NCBI GenBank assembly: GCA_001899525.1
Contig: MKVY01000032.1
Span: 1 to 63,678, forward strand
Direction of reading: 5' to 3'
From: Rhizobiales bacterium 65-9
GTDB taxonomy: Bacteria; Pseudomonadota; Alphaproteobacteria; Rhizobiales; Beijerinckiaceae
Length of the DNA stretch: 63,678 bases
The notes under the pieces are model-generated. The model had not been told where the DNA came from and searched no databases. It saw nothing but the letters and a program-made list of their open reading frames with translations. The translations under genes were made by a program, and so were the position numbers. Positions within the stretch are counted from its first letter, which is position 1. Every line of letters begins with the position of its first letter. Shown one piece after another: positions 25,050 through 34,613 of the stretch.

Positions 25050-27155
25050 ATGTTTATTGGAGTCGATATCGGCGGTACATTCACTGATCTTGTGCTTGTG
25101 GATGGCGAGGGCCGGCTGACCACGACCAAGGCGTTGTCGACGCCGGGCGAACTGGAGGTGGGTGTCTTCAACGCGGTCCAGAACGCCGCTGAGCAGATCG
25201 GCATGAGTGCGGAGGCGCTGCTCGCTCAGGTCATGGCCTTCGGTCATGGCACGACACAGGCGACGAACGCCGTGATCGAACGAGATGGGGCAAAGACCGG
25301 CCTGCTGGCGACCCGCGGGTTCGGTGATACCCTGGCGATTCAGCGGTTGATGGGTTTTACCGCCGGGGTGCCGGTATCGCGGCTGGGCTGGTATTCACGA
25401 CGGCGCTACCCGGAGCCGATCGTTCCTCGTAGCCTCGTGCGTGAGATCCGCGAACGGGTCGATCACCAGGGTAAAATTCTTGTCGAACTCGACGAGCAGT
25501 CCGTCCGGACCGCTGTCCGGGACTTGATAGCCGAGGGCGTCCAGACTTTTGCCGTGGCTTTCCTCTGGTCATTCCGGAATCCGGAGCATGAGCGAAGAGC
25601 AGGGGCGATCATCGCCGAAATTGCGCCGGATGCCTATGTCACGTTGTCGAGTGATGTCGCGCCTGTGATCGGCGAATATGAGCGGACCGCGACGGCCGCG
25701 CTCAATTCGTACTTGGCTCCCAAGGTCGTCTCCTACCTTGGCGGCATTGAGGAAATGTTGCGCAAACGAGGCTTCAAAGGGGCATTCTCGATCCTCAACT
25801 CAGCCGGCGGAGTCATGCCTGTGGCAGAGGCGGCCCGGCGGCCGGTAACGCTCGTCACATCGGGACCGACCGGCGGTGTCATGGGCTCCGTGCATCTTGC
25901 CAAGCGCCTGGGGTATCGCAATCTCATCACCACGGACATGGGTGGTACCTCTTTCGACGTCGCCATCGTTGTCGACGAAAAGCCACTGATGTCGCTCAAC
26001 CATGAAGCTGGCGGTTTTCACATTGCCACGCCGATGATCGAGGTTCGCGCCATTGGCGCCGGCGGCGGCTCGATTGCCAGGGTGATAGACGGTCAGCTGA
26101 AAGTGGGCCCCGACAGTGCCAGCGCATGGCCCGGTCCAGCCTGCTATGGCCGTGGTGGGACAGAACCAACGGTGACAGATGCCGATGTGGTTCTTGGCAT
26201 CATCGACCCGGAGACTTTCCTTGGCGGCAAAATGAAGCTCGATCGTGCGGCTGCTGAAAAGGCCGTATGGGAGAAGATCGCGGAGCCTCTGGGCCTGTCA
26301 ACGGAAGCCGCAGCCGCAGGCATTCGCCGGATCGTCGATGCGCAGATGGCCGATACCCTGAGAGAGGTTACAATCGGGCGCGGGTATGATCCTCGTGACT
26401 TCGTCATCTTTGCTTACGGTGGCGCGGGGCCGGTTCACTGTGCTGGCTATGGTGCTGAACTCGGTGTTCCCAAAATGATCGTGCCGGTGACCTCGATGGC
26501 GCATTCTGCCTATGGCGCGTTGGCGGCCGACGTACAATATTCCCGTGAGCGCGCGATGCTGATGCGCGGTGGCGGCGGTCCGCGCAAGCTGAGTGATGGG
26601 CTGGACGCCGCTGCTGTCGGGGCCGCTTTTGCCGAACTGGAAGATGACTGCCGCGTGGCCATGAGCCGCGCTGGCGTCGCCCCCGAAGATGTTCGCCTGC
26701 TACGCGCCGTCGATCTGCGCTACCGACGTCAGACAAACGATCTGATGATCTCCTTTCCACAAGGTGTCGTTGAGCAGGCGGCGCTGGAGGATCTGGTTGC
26801 GCGATTCGAGGAGACCTATGAGCAGACATACGGCAAGGGCTCCGCATTCCGCGAGGCCGGCATCGAGCTCACGAATGTGAGGGTCGAAGCCTTCGGCGCA
26901 GCCCGACGTCCCGAGCTCTGGATCGAAGCATCATCGCAAGCACCGCGACCCAGTCGGCGTCGCATTTTCGAACCTGTCGCCATGCAATGGATGGAAACTG
27001 CGGTCTACAACTGGCGCGAACTGACTGTAGGCTTCGTCGTCCAAGGGCCTGCGGTCATCGAGCATCCCGAAACTTCCGTCTTTGTCGCGGCAGGCCAAGT
27101 AGCGAGCCTCGACCAGGGCGCCAATATCACCATTGAACAGAAAGTGGAGGCATAA
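25050..27155 (+). CDS. hydantoinase/oxoprolinase family protein, subunit A (HyuA-like)
   Basis: A 701-residue ATP-dependent enzyme subunit. It opens with FIGVDIGGTFTDLVL, the actin-like nucleotide-binding motif, and continues with GHGTTQATNAVIER, TTDMGGTSFDVA and VRAIGAGGGSIA, all hallmarks of HyuA and of acetone or acetophenone carboxylase subunits. GGAGGG precedes the ATG at 25050. In the family this subunit uses ATP to activate the substrate or bicarbonate. It is cotranscribed with the B subunit one base downstream. Confidence 0.9.
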   Translation: MFIGVDIGGTFTDLVLVDGEGRLTTTKALSTPGELEVGVFNAVQNAAEQIGMSAEALLAQVMAFGHGTTQATNAVIERDGAKTGLLATRGFGDTLAIQRLMGFTAGVPVSRLGWYSRRRYPEPIVPRSLVREIRERVDHQGKILVELDEQSVRTAVRDLIAEGVQTFAVAFLWSFRNPEHERRAGAIIAEIAPDAYVTLSSDVAPVIGEYERTATAALNSYLAPKVVSYLGGIEEMLRKRGFKGAFSILNSAGGVMPVAEAARRPVTLVTSGPTGGVMGSVHLAKRLGYRNLITTDMGGTSFDVAIVVDEKPLMSLNHEAGGFHIATPMIEVRAIGAGGGSIARVIDGQLKVGPDSASAWPGPACYGRGGTEPTVTDADVVLGIIDPETFLGGKMKLDRAAAEKAVWEKIAEPLGLSTEAAAAGIRRIVDAQMADTLREVTIGRGYDPRDFVIFAYGGAGPVHCAGYGAELGVPKMIVPVTSMAHSAYGALAADVQYSRERAMLMRGGGGPRKLSDGLDAAAVGAAFAELEDDCRVAMSRAGVAPEDVRLLRAVDLRYRRQTNDLMISFPQGVVEQAALEDLVARFEETYEQTYGKGSAFREAGIELTNVRVEAFGAARRPELWIEASSQAPRPSRRRIFEPVAMQWMETAVYNWRELTVGFVVQGPAVIEHPETSVFVAAGQVASLDQGANITIEQKVEA

Positions 27156-27156
27156 G

Positions 27157-29262
27157 ATGAGTGTCGTCATCGACCCCATCACCTTCGAAGTGGTCCGCAA
27201 TAAGCTTGCTGCGATTACCGAGGAGCAGGCGATCACGCTAAAATCCGTGTCGGGCTCGCCCGTTGTCACGGAGGCGACCGATTTCAACAACGGCATCTAT
27301 CTGCCCGACGGCTCGATTGTGACAATGGGCCCTCAGGTCATCTTCCACACGGGTACGATGTCGACGGTTATCCGTTCGATCATCGACAATTTCTCGGAGA
27401 ACCCCGGTATCCGTGAAGGGGACATGTTCGTCCTCAATGATCCCTATCGCGGCGCGATCCATCAGCCCGACGTCTCGATCGTCGCGCCTGTCTTCCACGA
27501 GGGCAGGCAAGTCGCCTGGGCCGGCTCCTGCGCGCACCAGCTCGATGTGGGCGGCATGAGCTTCGGCTCCTGGGCGATCGGCGCGACGGAGATTCAGCAG
27601 GAGGCCATGTTGCTGCCGGGCATCAAACTCGTCGAAGGTGGCGTCTTGCGGCAGGATCTCTGGCAGATGATCATGGGCATGACGCGCCTGCCGCACGTTC
27701 TTGGCCTCGATCTCAAAGCAATGATTGCAGCCAACAACGTGGCTTCCACGCGCCTGCAAGCCCTTATGGGCAAGTATGGCGCGGATGTCGTGTCGGCGAT
27801 TATGGCCGAGGAGATCAACAGCTCCGAACGCCAGATGCGCCAGACTCTTAGCGAACTCCCGGACGGGGTTTACCGAGCCCGCGATTACATCGAGCACGAT
27901 GGTCACGAAAACCGGCTCTACGAAGTGGTCGTCACCGCGACCAAGAAGGGCGATCGCCTGACGCTCGATATGACCGGAACCTCGCCGCAGGCGCCGGGCT
28001 TCATCAACTGCACCTATTCGGGCATGCGCGGCGCGGCCCTGACCGGCCTTCTGCCAATCCTGGCACCGACGATCCGCTGGAACGAAGGCGTGCTCAGAAC
28101 AGTCGACTTCGTCGCGCCCGAGGGTATTTTGTGCAACGCGTCTTGGCCGGCGCCAGTCTCGTCGGGCACGATCTCAACCGCGTGGATCGTCCAGAATGTC
28201 GTTGTCACGGCGCTTTCGCGCCTGGTCTCCTGTTCGCCAAAACATGCCAATGAAGGTCAGGCGGTGACGAAGGGCCATATGATGGTCATGACGCTCGCCG
28301 GCCAGGACCGTGACGGCAGTCCCTTCGGCACTTTCCTGCTCGACTCCACGGCGGGTGGCGGCGGTGCTTTTCCCGATCACGATGGCCTGGATGGATCGGG
28401 CGATTACTGCGTGCCGAGACCGGCGATCGCCAATGTCGAGGCCAATGAAGCTAACGGACCTTTCCTCTACCTGTATCGTAGTTTCGTTCCTGATACAGGC
28501 GGGCCAGGGCGGATGCGGGGCGGCGCGGGCACCTCGCTTGCCCTTGCGCCTTACGAGACGGACGGGCTCTTCGCCATGATGCTCGGCCACGGTGTCGAGG
28601 TGCCGAATTCCATCGGTCTGTTCGGCGGCCAGCCTGGTTCATGCGGGCGCAATTTTATCAAGCGCGATGCAGGGGACGTTGCGACGATCGCGGGTCTGGC
28701 CGGATCGGCCGATGAACTGGCGCAAGCTGGGGTCGAAGACCTCGGTCCGAAGCCCGGTCGTATGATGTTGTCCGGTCACGACGTGCTCGGCTACGCATTC
28801 CAGGGCGGTGGCGGTTATGGCGATCCGTTGAAGCGCGATCCGCAAGCCGTGCTCATGGACGTCCGCAATGGTCACGTCAGCATGGCCGCGGCTGAACGTC
28901 AGTATGGTGTCGCCATCGTCGATGCCAGGCTTGATCCCGATGCGACGCGCGTGCGGCGCGCTGACATCCGCGCCCGGCGGCTCGGTCGCACACCCCAACG
29001 TGAGCCTGGTTTCCGCGATCTCACGATCGTCGGGAACCGGTTCGTCTGCGGCTGCGGCGGCGATCTTGGCGCTTCGAGTGGCAATTGGAAGGCCGAAGCC
29101 GTCACCCGCACGATCGTGTCTGACAGCTATGGCCCGCATGTGCGGACGCATGCCGAGCTTGAGTTGCGCGAGCATCTCTGCGGCCAATGCGGCAGCCTGC
29201 TCGAAATCGAAGTCGTTCGGCGGGACGAGCCGTCCCTCCACACCATCGCATTGTGCGCCTGA
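27157..29262 (+). CDS. hydantoinase B-type subunit with acetone-carboxylase-gamma-like C-terminal domain
   Basis: A 701-residue protein. Residues about 1-560 form a HyuB domain (DPITFEVVRNKLAAITEEQ, MFVLNDPYRGAIHQPDVSI, GGYGDPLKRDP). The C-terminal part has FVCGCGG (Cys631, Cys633) and HLCGQCGSLLEIEVV (Cys675, Cys678). This resembles the acetone carboxylase gamma subunit, which ends with a similar CPGCG-LEVEV block. Fusion of a HyuB domain with such a module suggests a carboxylase rather than a hydantoinase. It follows HyuA directly and is followed by an SDR gene. The zinc role of the cysteines is inference. Confidence 0.85.
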   Translation: MSVVIDPITFEVVRNKLAAITEEQAITLKSVSGSPVVTEATDFNNGIYLPDGSIVTMGPQVIFHTGTMSTVIRSIIDNFSENPGIREGDMFVLNDPYRGAIHQPDVSIVAPVFHEGRQVAWAGSCAHQLDVGGMSFGSWAIGATEIQQEAMLLPGIKLVEGGVLRQDLWQMIMGMTRLPHVLGLDLKAMIAANNVASTRLQALMGKYGADVVSAIMAEEINSSERQMRQTLSELPDGVYRARDYIEHDGHENRLYEVVVTATKKGDRLTLDMTGTSPQAPGFINCTYSGMRGAALTGLLPILAPTIRWNEGVLRTVDFVAPEGILCNASWPAPVSSGTISTAWIVQNVVVTALSRLVSCSPKHANEGQAVTKGHMMVMTLAGQDRDGSPFGTFLLDSTAGGGGAFPDHDGLDGSGDYCVPRPAIANVEANEANGPFLYLYRSFVPDTGGPGRMRGGAGTSLALAPYETDGLFAMMLGHGVEVPNSIGLFGGQPGSCGRNFIKRDAGDVATIAGLAGSADELAQAGVEDLGPKPGRMMLSGHDVLGYAFQGGGGYGDPLKRDPQAVLMDVRNGHVSMAAAERQYGVAIVDARLDPDATRVRRADIRARRLGRTPQREPGFRDLTIVGNRFVCGCGGDLGASSGNWKAEAVTRTIVSDSYGPHVRTHAELELREHLCGQCGSLLEIEVVRRDEPSLHTIALCA

Positions 29263-29273
29263 AGGAGATAATC

Positions 29274-30038
29274 ATGGTATCGCGATTTCCTGCTCGTGGC
29301 GGGGTCATTGTCACGGGTGCGGCCCAGGGTATCGGCCGCCGCTTGGCGTTGATGCTGGCGGCCGAAGGTATCGATGTCTGCATCGCCGACAGGAATGAAC
29401 AGGCCGGCCGCGCGGTCGTCGCCGAGAATCCGGGTGAGCAGGGGAGAATGATCTTCGTGCGTACCGATGTGTCGGAAGAAGCGAGTTGTGTGACCGCAGT
29501 TGCCGAAGCCGAAGCGGCCTTCGGTGGGCTGTTTGGCGTCGTGAACAACGCGTCGATCTTCTCGACCTTGGAGATGCGACCCTTCTGGGAAATTCCGTCC
29601 GATGAGTGGGATCGCGTGCAGAACGTGAACCTGAAAGGCGCCTTCAACATGTCGCGTGCCGCTCTCCCGGTTCTGCGCCGAGCGGAAAACGGATCAATCG
29701 TTAACATCGCTTCGTCGACGATTCTATTCGGTCGTTCCAACTATGCGCACTACGTCTCTTCGAAGGCAGGGGTGATGGGGCTCTCGCGGGCCATGGCGCG
29801 CGAACTGGGCGCATTCAACATCCGGGTCAACACGCTCACGCCAGGACCGACCTTCACGGAGATTGAACGTAAGACGGTTACCGTCGAGCAGCGGGAGGCG
29901 ATGATCCGGCAGCAATGTCTGGGCAGGGCGGGATCGCCCGAGGATATCGCCGCGCCGATCATGTTCTTGCTGTCTTCTGAAGCGCGCTGGATCACCGGAC
30001 AACTGATCAATGTCGATGGCGGCATGATCACCCATTGA
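29274..30038 (+). CDS. short-chain dehydrogenase/reductase
   Basis: A 254-residue classical SDR. It has the NAD(P)-binding TGAAQGIG at residues 14-21, VNNASIF, a Ser ahead of the catalytic Tyr160-V-S-S-Lys164, and the C-terminal ITGQLINVDGGM typical of the family. AAGGAG lies before the ATG at 29274, 11 bases after the HyuB stop. It probably interconverts an alcohol and a ketone in the pathway served by the carboxylase-like proteins. An acidic residue after the second strand (IADRNEQ) suggests NAD preference. Confidence 0.9.
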   Translation: MVSRFPARGGVIVTGAAQGIGRRLALMLAAEGIDVCIADRNEQAGRAVVAENPGEQGRMIFVRTDVSEEASCVTAVAEAEAAFGGLFGVVNNASIFSTLEMRPFWEIPSDEWDRVQNVNLKGAFNMSRAALPVLRRAENGSIVNIASSTILFGRSNYAHYVSSKAGVMGLSRAMARELGAFNIRVNTLTPGPTFTEIERKTVTVEQREAMIRQQCLGRAGSPEDIAAPIMFLLSSEARWITGQLINVDGGMITH

Positions 30039-30071
30039 GGGGCAGCCACGACCAACCCGACGAGGCTTGAT

Positions 30072-31526
30072 ATGACCTATATAACCCGCGCCGACCGGAT
30101 GTTGGTCGGCGGCAAGCTCGTGCATGCCAGCAACGGTGAGTTCGACGAATCGATCAATCCTGCGACCGAAGAGGTGATCGGCCGTACACCGCGGGCTACC
30201 GCCGACGATGTCGATGTGGCCGTCAAGTCTGCGGATACGGCGTGGCCTGCTTGGGCCGAACTGACGCCAACAGCACGCGGGCGGATCATGCGCGACTTCG
30301 GCCAGGCATTGCGCGCACGGGCGGACGAGATTCTGCGCATCGAGGTTGCTGATACCGGCAATACCATCACGCCAATGCGCGGCGACGTTGGCGTGGCCAT
30401 CGATAGCCTTGACTATTATGCGGGACTGATTCACGAACTGAAGGGGCAGACGATCCCGGCCACTCATCAGAACCTCCATCTGACGGTTCGAGAGCCGTAT
30501 GGTGTGGTGGTTCGCATCGCACCGTTCAATCATCCACTGATGTTCGCCGTGGCGCGCACTGCGGCGGCTTTGGCCGCCGGCAATGCGGTCGTGGTGAAGC
30601 CGCCCGAAACCAGCCCACTTTCGGCAATGATCCTTGCCGAAGTCGCCCGCGACGCGCTGCCAGCCGGCGTCTTCAACATCGTCACGGGCGATGGACGCAC
30701 GGTTGGCGACACGCTGGTGCGGCATCCACTGGTCAAACGTATCGCGTTCATCGGATCGCCTGTGACGGGTCGGGCGATCCAGCGTTCCGCGGCAGAGGTC
30801 GCGGTTAAACATGTCACGCTGGAACTTGGCGGCAAAAATCCGCTGGTGGCGTTTCCCGATGCCGATCCGGAAGCGATTGCCGACGCGGCGATCCGCGGTA
30901 TGAATTTCTCGTGGCAAGGGCAATCCTGCGGATCGACCTCGCGGCTGCTGCTTCACGAAGACATTTATGATCGCGTACTGCCGCTCGTCGTCGAGAAGGT
31001 GAAGGCAATCAAGCTCGGCGATCCACAGGATCCGGCCAGTGGCATGGGGCCGGTCAACTGCCGTACCCAATATGACAAGGTGCTCGCCTTCTTCGAGGCG
31101 GCGAAGACGGACGGCGCTCGATTGATGACCGGTGGCAAGCCACCCGCCGGCAAGCCGTTCGAACGTGGCTTCTGGGTCGAGCCCACGGTCTATGCCGGCG
31201 TCGAGCCTGGCATGCGGCTATGGCAGGAAGAGGTGTTCGGACCGATCTTGTCGGTCGGTCGCTGGACGACTTTCGAAGACGCTGTTGAGAAAGCCAACGG
31301 CACCGAATATGGACTGACCGCCGCCGTGTGGAGCAAAGATATTAACAATGCGCTGCGTATGGTGCGTCGCATCCGCTCCGGTCACACTTGGGTGAATGGC
31401 TGTTCGGCACATTATCTCGGCGTGCCCTTCGGCGGCATGAAGAATTCCGGCGTCGGCCGCGAAGAGGGTATCGAGGAAATGCTGAGCTATACCGAACTCA
31501 AGACGATCAACATCGTCTTGCAGTAG
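30072..31526 (+). CDS. aldehyde dehydrogenase family protein
   Basis: A 484-residue NAD(P)-dependent ALDH. Catalytic Cys286 lies in GQSCGSTSR and Glu251 in TLELGGKNP; the NAD-binding segment FIGSPVTGRAI and the late EEVFGPILSV are intact. It begins 33 bases after the SDR gene and is the last gene of the operon. It likely oxidises a semialdehyde or aldehyde formed by earlier steps to an acid. The substrate cannot be read from the sequence. Confidence 0.92.
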   Translation: MTYITRADRMLVGGKLVHASNGEFDESINPATEEVIGRTPRATADDVDVAVKSADTAWPAWAELTPTARGRIMRDFGQALRARADEILRIEVADTGNTITPMRGDVGVAIDSLDYYAGLIHELKGQTIPATHQNLHLTVREPYGVVVRIAPFNHPLMFAVARTAAALAAGNAVVVKPPETSPLSAMILAEVARDALPAGVFNIVTGDGRTVGDTLVRHPLVKRIAFIGSPVTGRAIQRSAAEVAVKHVTLELGGKNPLVAFPDADPEAIADAAIRGMNFSWQGQSCGSTSRLLLHEDIYDRVLPLVVEKVKAIKLGDPQDPASGMGPVNCRTQYDKVLAFFEAAKTDGARLMTGGKPPAGKPFERGFWVEPTVYAGVEPGMRLWQEEVFGPILSVGRWTTFEDAVEKANGTEYGLTAAVWSKDINNALRMVRRIRSGHTWVNGCSAHYLGVPFGGMKNSGVGREEGIEEMLSYTELKTINIVLQ

Positions 31527-31532
31527 CTAGCC

Positions 31533-32537
31533 TCACGCCGCCTTCCTGCCAGGACGCCGGCCACGTGTCTTGGCGGGGTTGCCTGCCTCTTTCTTGATCG
31601 GACTGAGTTCGGTGCGCAGGAAATCGAGCAATAGGCGTTGCAGCGGCGAAAAAGCCTTACTTCTGCGGAAAACGAGGAATGTCGGCACCGGCAGGCTGAG
31701 TTGCGGCGTTGCTATGTGGCGGAGTTGGCCGGTAGCCAGTTCCTGTTTGACGGAAGTCTCCATTACAAACGCAACGCCTGCATGATCAAGGACGGCCCGC
31801 TTCATCGCTTCCGGATGGCCAAACTCAAGTTTGACGTTTTCGCGCACGATGCCATAGGCGCGCAGCGAGTCTTCCTCCACTTCGCGGCGCACCTGATTGT
31901 GCGGTGAACTGACGAATGGAACGGTGCCCAGCTCCTTCGCCTTGGCTATGTTTCCGAGCAGCGTGAAATCCTTCGCTGCAACGAGAATAAGCTGTTCGTC
32001 CCATAGTCGTTCGACGACCAGGCCATCGATATCATGGCGTGGATCGAGAATGGTCACGCCGAAATCGCAAGTCCCGCTGCGGACGGCATCGGTCACCCAC
32101 TGCGGATTCGAGACGTTGACCGTAACGACGGAATTGGGATTGAGCTGGCTGAAGCGCGCCAGCGCTGGCGGCAGAGTGTAAGACGCGACAGTCATAGAGG
32201 CGGCAATCACCGCTGCGCCGGCTGGTTCGCTACCTGGCGCGCCCAGTTCACGTTCAAATTCACGTGTGCGTGTCACGATCTCCGTTGCCCAGTGTAGGGC
32301 GCGTTCGCCAGCAGCGGTCAAAGCGATACGGCGCCCCTGTTTGGTGAACAGTTTGGCGCCGAGTTTGTCCTCAAGGAAGCGAAGATGCGCGGTTACGACT
32401 GGCTGGGCCACGCCGATTTTCTCGGCAGCGCGCGTGACACTTTGCATCTGGGAAACAAGGCAGAATATCTCCAACTTGTGGAGGGTAGTCTGGGACGCGA
32501 ATACACGCTGCACGATGGCACCTTCCGCGTGGAGCAA
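31533..32537 (-). CDS. LysR-family transcriptional regulator
   Basis: A 334-residue LysR-type protein with an N-terminal winged helix (LEIFCLVSQMQSVTRAAEKIGVAQPVVTAHLRFLEDKLGAKLF) and a substrate-binding effector domain. It ends with a basic Arg/Lys/Gly tail. The start is uncertain: a TTG at 32537 after GAGAGAAG, or a nearby GTG. It is convergent with the aldehyde dehydrogenase gene, only 6 bases apart, so control of the ABC/hydantoinase operon is plausible but not shown. Confidence 0.88.
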   Translation of the reverse strand: MLHAEGAIVQRVFASQTTLHKLEIFCLVSQMQSVTRAAEKIGVAQPVVTAHLRFLEDKLGAKLFTKQGRRIALTAAGERALHWATEIVTRTREFERELGAPGSEPAGAAVIAASMTVASYTLPPALARFSQLNPNSVVTVNVSNPQWVTDAVRSGTCDFGVTILDPRHDIDGLVVERLWDEQLILVAAKDFTLLGNIAKAKELGTVPFVSSPHNQVRREVEEDSLRAYGIVRENVKLEFGHPEAMKRAVLDHAGVAFVMETSVKQELATGQLRHIATPQLSLPVPTFLVFRRSKAFSPLQRLLLDFLRTELSPIKKEAGNPAKTRGRRPGRKAA

Positions 32538-32770
32538 CTTCTCTCAAGCTTAAACCATAGGCAATTGTATATGAAGTGCCTAGACCCATATCTGGGAATC
32601 TATGAAATTGCTTCGTTCAAGCTTATCCCGACATTTTAATGCCTCTGGCGAATGTCTTTGCGAAGACGTTTTGTCTGTAAGTGTTCAATGCGAACCCAAA
32701 TCTTCATGCTGAACGACTATTTACTCAAATCTTAGCGAAAGGTTGTCGGCCGAAAATCAGCCGGGGATGT

Positions 32771-32804
32771 CTTGATATATCCCCTCCAGGAGGATAGGAT
32801 CAAG
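32771..32804. promoter_or_regulatory. 34-bp imperfect palindrome overlapping the RBS of the CsoR-family gene
   Basis: Outer arms CTTGAT and ATCAAG enclose inner arms TATCCCCTCC and GGAGGATA. The C/G-tract flanked by AT-rich bases resembles operators of CsoR/RcnR-family metal sensors. It spans the ribosome-binding site (AGGAGG at 32788-32793), two bases before the start codon, so the sensor could block its own transcript. Autoregulation is inference. Confidence 0.5.
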
Positions 32805-32805
32805 C

Positions 32806-33087
32806 ATGAAAAAGCCGATACATCTCCACGAAACACATCCCGAAGTGGTCAAAAGGCTGAAGCGAGCCGACGGCCATCTTAAAGGCATCATCGAAATGAT
32901 CGAGGCGGGCCGCCCCTGTCTCGATGTCGCTCAGCAGCTCCATGCAGTCGAGAAGGCTATCGCCCAGGCCAAGAAGACCCTGATCCAGGATCATTTGGAT
33001 CACTGTCTCGAAGGTGTTGTTGGGCCATTGGCGCATGAGCAACGCCGATCGATCGACGAGTTCAAAGAAATCACCAAATACCTATGA
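32806..33087 (+). CDS. CsoR/RcnR-family metal-sensing repressor
   Basis: A 93-residue all-helical DUF156 protein. The metal-site residues have CsoR-like spacing: Cys38, His63, Cys67 (gaps of 25 and 4), with His66 beside the last. This pattern is shared by copper CsoR and by the nickel sensor InrS, while RcnR has His in place of the last Cys. The N-terminus is His-rich (HLHETH). Downstream genes are a His-tailed MFS exporter and a NicO-type exporter, so a nickel or cobalt sensor is favoured over copper. Confidence 0.85.
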   Translation: MKKPIHLHETHPEVVKRLKRADGHLKGIIEMIEAGRPCLDVAQQLHAVEKAIAQAKKTLIQDHLDHCLEGVVGPLAHEQRRSIDEFKEITKYL

Positions 33088-33141
33088 CCGGCCCAACGGC
33101 TTTGCCGTTTTGCCGCTGACTGATTGGACAGAACCAAGACC

Positions 33142-34464
33142 ATGCTGCAAGTTCTCGCAAATCGCACATACCGGCATCTCTTCCTTGCCCAGGTTATCGC
33201 GCTTGTCGGCACCGGACTTGCGACCGTGGCGCTGGGGCTGCTTGCCTATGATCTGGCCGATGCGAACGCTGGTGCCGTGCTCGGCACAGCGCTTGCCATC
33301 AAGATGATCGCCTATGTCGGTGTCGCGCCCGTCGCTGCTGCCTTTGCCGAGCGCCTGCCGCGCCGCACCATGCTGGTCTGCCTGGATCTCATCCGCGCGG
33401 CGGTCGCTCTCCTGCTGCCTTTCGTCACGGAAGTCTGGCAGGTCTATATCCTGATCTTTGTGCTGCAATCGGCGTCGGCTGGTTTCACCCCAACCTTTCA
33501 GGCGACCATTCCGGATGTCCTGCCGGGGGAGAAGGACTATACGCGGGCGCTGTCACTCTCGCGGCTCGCCTACGACCTTGAAAGCGTTGTCAGCCCGATG
33601 CTGGCTGCGGCGCTTCTCACCGTCATCAGTTTCCATAGTCTGTTTGCTGGAACCGTGATCGGCTTCCTTGCATCGGCTGCGTTGGTCGTCTCGGTCGTGT
33701 TGCCGAGCCCGAAAGCCGTCGAAAAGCGGGGCATTTACGACCGCACCACGCGCGGGCTTCGCATCTATCTGGCAACGCCGCGTCTGCGCGGGCTTCTTGC
33801 CCTCAACCTTGCGGTCGCGGCCGCGAGCGCCATGGTGATCGTCAACACCGTTGTGCTCGTGCAGGCGGAGTTCGGCTTGAGCCAGCGCTCGACGGCTCTG
33901 GCGCTCGCTGCCTTCGGTGCTGGTTCGATGATCGCGGCTCTGCTGTTGCCACGGCTGCTCGATGACATGTCTGATCGGAACGCCATGCTGGCGGGCGCGG
34001 CCATTCTCGTTGCCGGTCTTTTCGTCGGTGTCGCGATTCCAGGTTACGGATTTCTGCTCCCGCTATGGTTCGCGCTGGGGCTGGGCTACTCGCTGGCTCA
34101 AACACCGTCCGGACGTTTGCTCAGGCGATCCTCGCAACCCGAGGATCGGCCGGCGCTCTTTGCCGCGCAATTCGCACTTTCCCATGCCTGCTGGCTGATC
34201 ACCTATCCGGTTGCCGGTTGGCTGGGTGCCAAGGCCGGACTGCCACTCACCTTTGCCGTGCTCGGACTGATCGCGGCAGCAGCGGTGTTCATCGCGACGT
34301 GTCTATGGCCAGCAAGCGATCCCGATGAAATCGAACATACGCACGATGCGCTCGATGTGAACCATCCCCATCTGACAAGCACTGATTCTTTGGATGGTGG
34401 GCGACGTCATCGTCATGCTTTCGTGATCGACAGCCATCATCCGGAATGGCCACGTTCGGCATGA
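33142..34464 (+). CDS. MFS exporter with His-rich C-terminal tail (NreB-like)
   Basis: A 440-residue, 12-segment MFS protein of the enterobactin-exporter/NreB type (begins LANRTYRHLFLAQVIALVGTGLATVALGLLAYDL). After the last membrane segment comes a tail rich in His (HTHDALDVNHPH, RHRHAF, SHHPEWP), like the nickel-resistance protein NreB. The start at 33142 is the first ATG; the TTG at 33124 is an alternative. It lies 54 bases after the metal sensor. Nickel efflux is the likely role. Confidence 0.8.
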   Translation: MLQVLANRTYRHLFLAQVIALVGTGLATVALGLLAYDLADANAGAVLGTALAIKMIAYVGVAPVAAAFAERLPRRTMLVCLDLIRAAVALLLPFVTEVWQVYILIFVLQSASAGFTPTFQATIPDVLPGEKDYTRALSLSRLAYDLESVVSPMLAAALLTVISFHSLFAGTVIGFLASAALVVSVVLPSPKAVEKRGIYDRTTRGLRIYLATPRLRGLLALNLAVAAASAMVIVNTVVLVQAEFGLSQRSTALALAAFGAGSMIAALLLPRLLDDMSDRNAMLAGAAILVAGLFVGVAIPGYGFLLPLWFALGLGYSLAQTPSGRLLRRSSQPEDRPALFAAQFALSHACWLITYPVAGWLGAKAGLPLTFAVLGLIAAAAVFIATCLWPASDPDEIEHTHDALDVNHPHLTSTDSLDGGRRHRHAFVIDSHHPEWPRSA

Positions 34465-34613
34465 TCAAGTGCCGCGAACGTGACAGGATTGCGTAACCGA
34501 GCCTGCCATGGCGTTTTCTTTTCGTCGTGCAATTACCTGAGAATACGTGTTCATCAGTCTTTCTATTCATGCGAGTGTCCCTGGATTAATGACGAGACAA
34601 CTGCCGCCGCGAG

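Noticed and set aside
29724-31070. 448-residue minus-strand frame
   Set aside because: It overlaps the SDR and aldehyde dehydrogenase genes, which have intact catalytic motifs; it has no recognisable domain.
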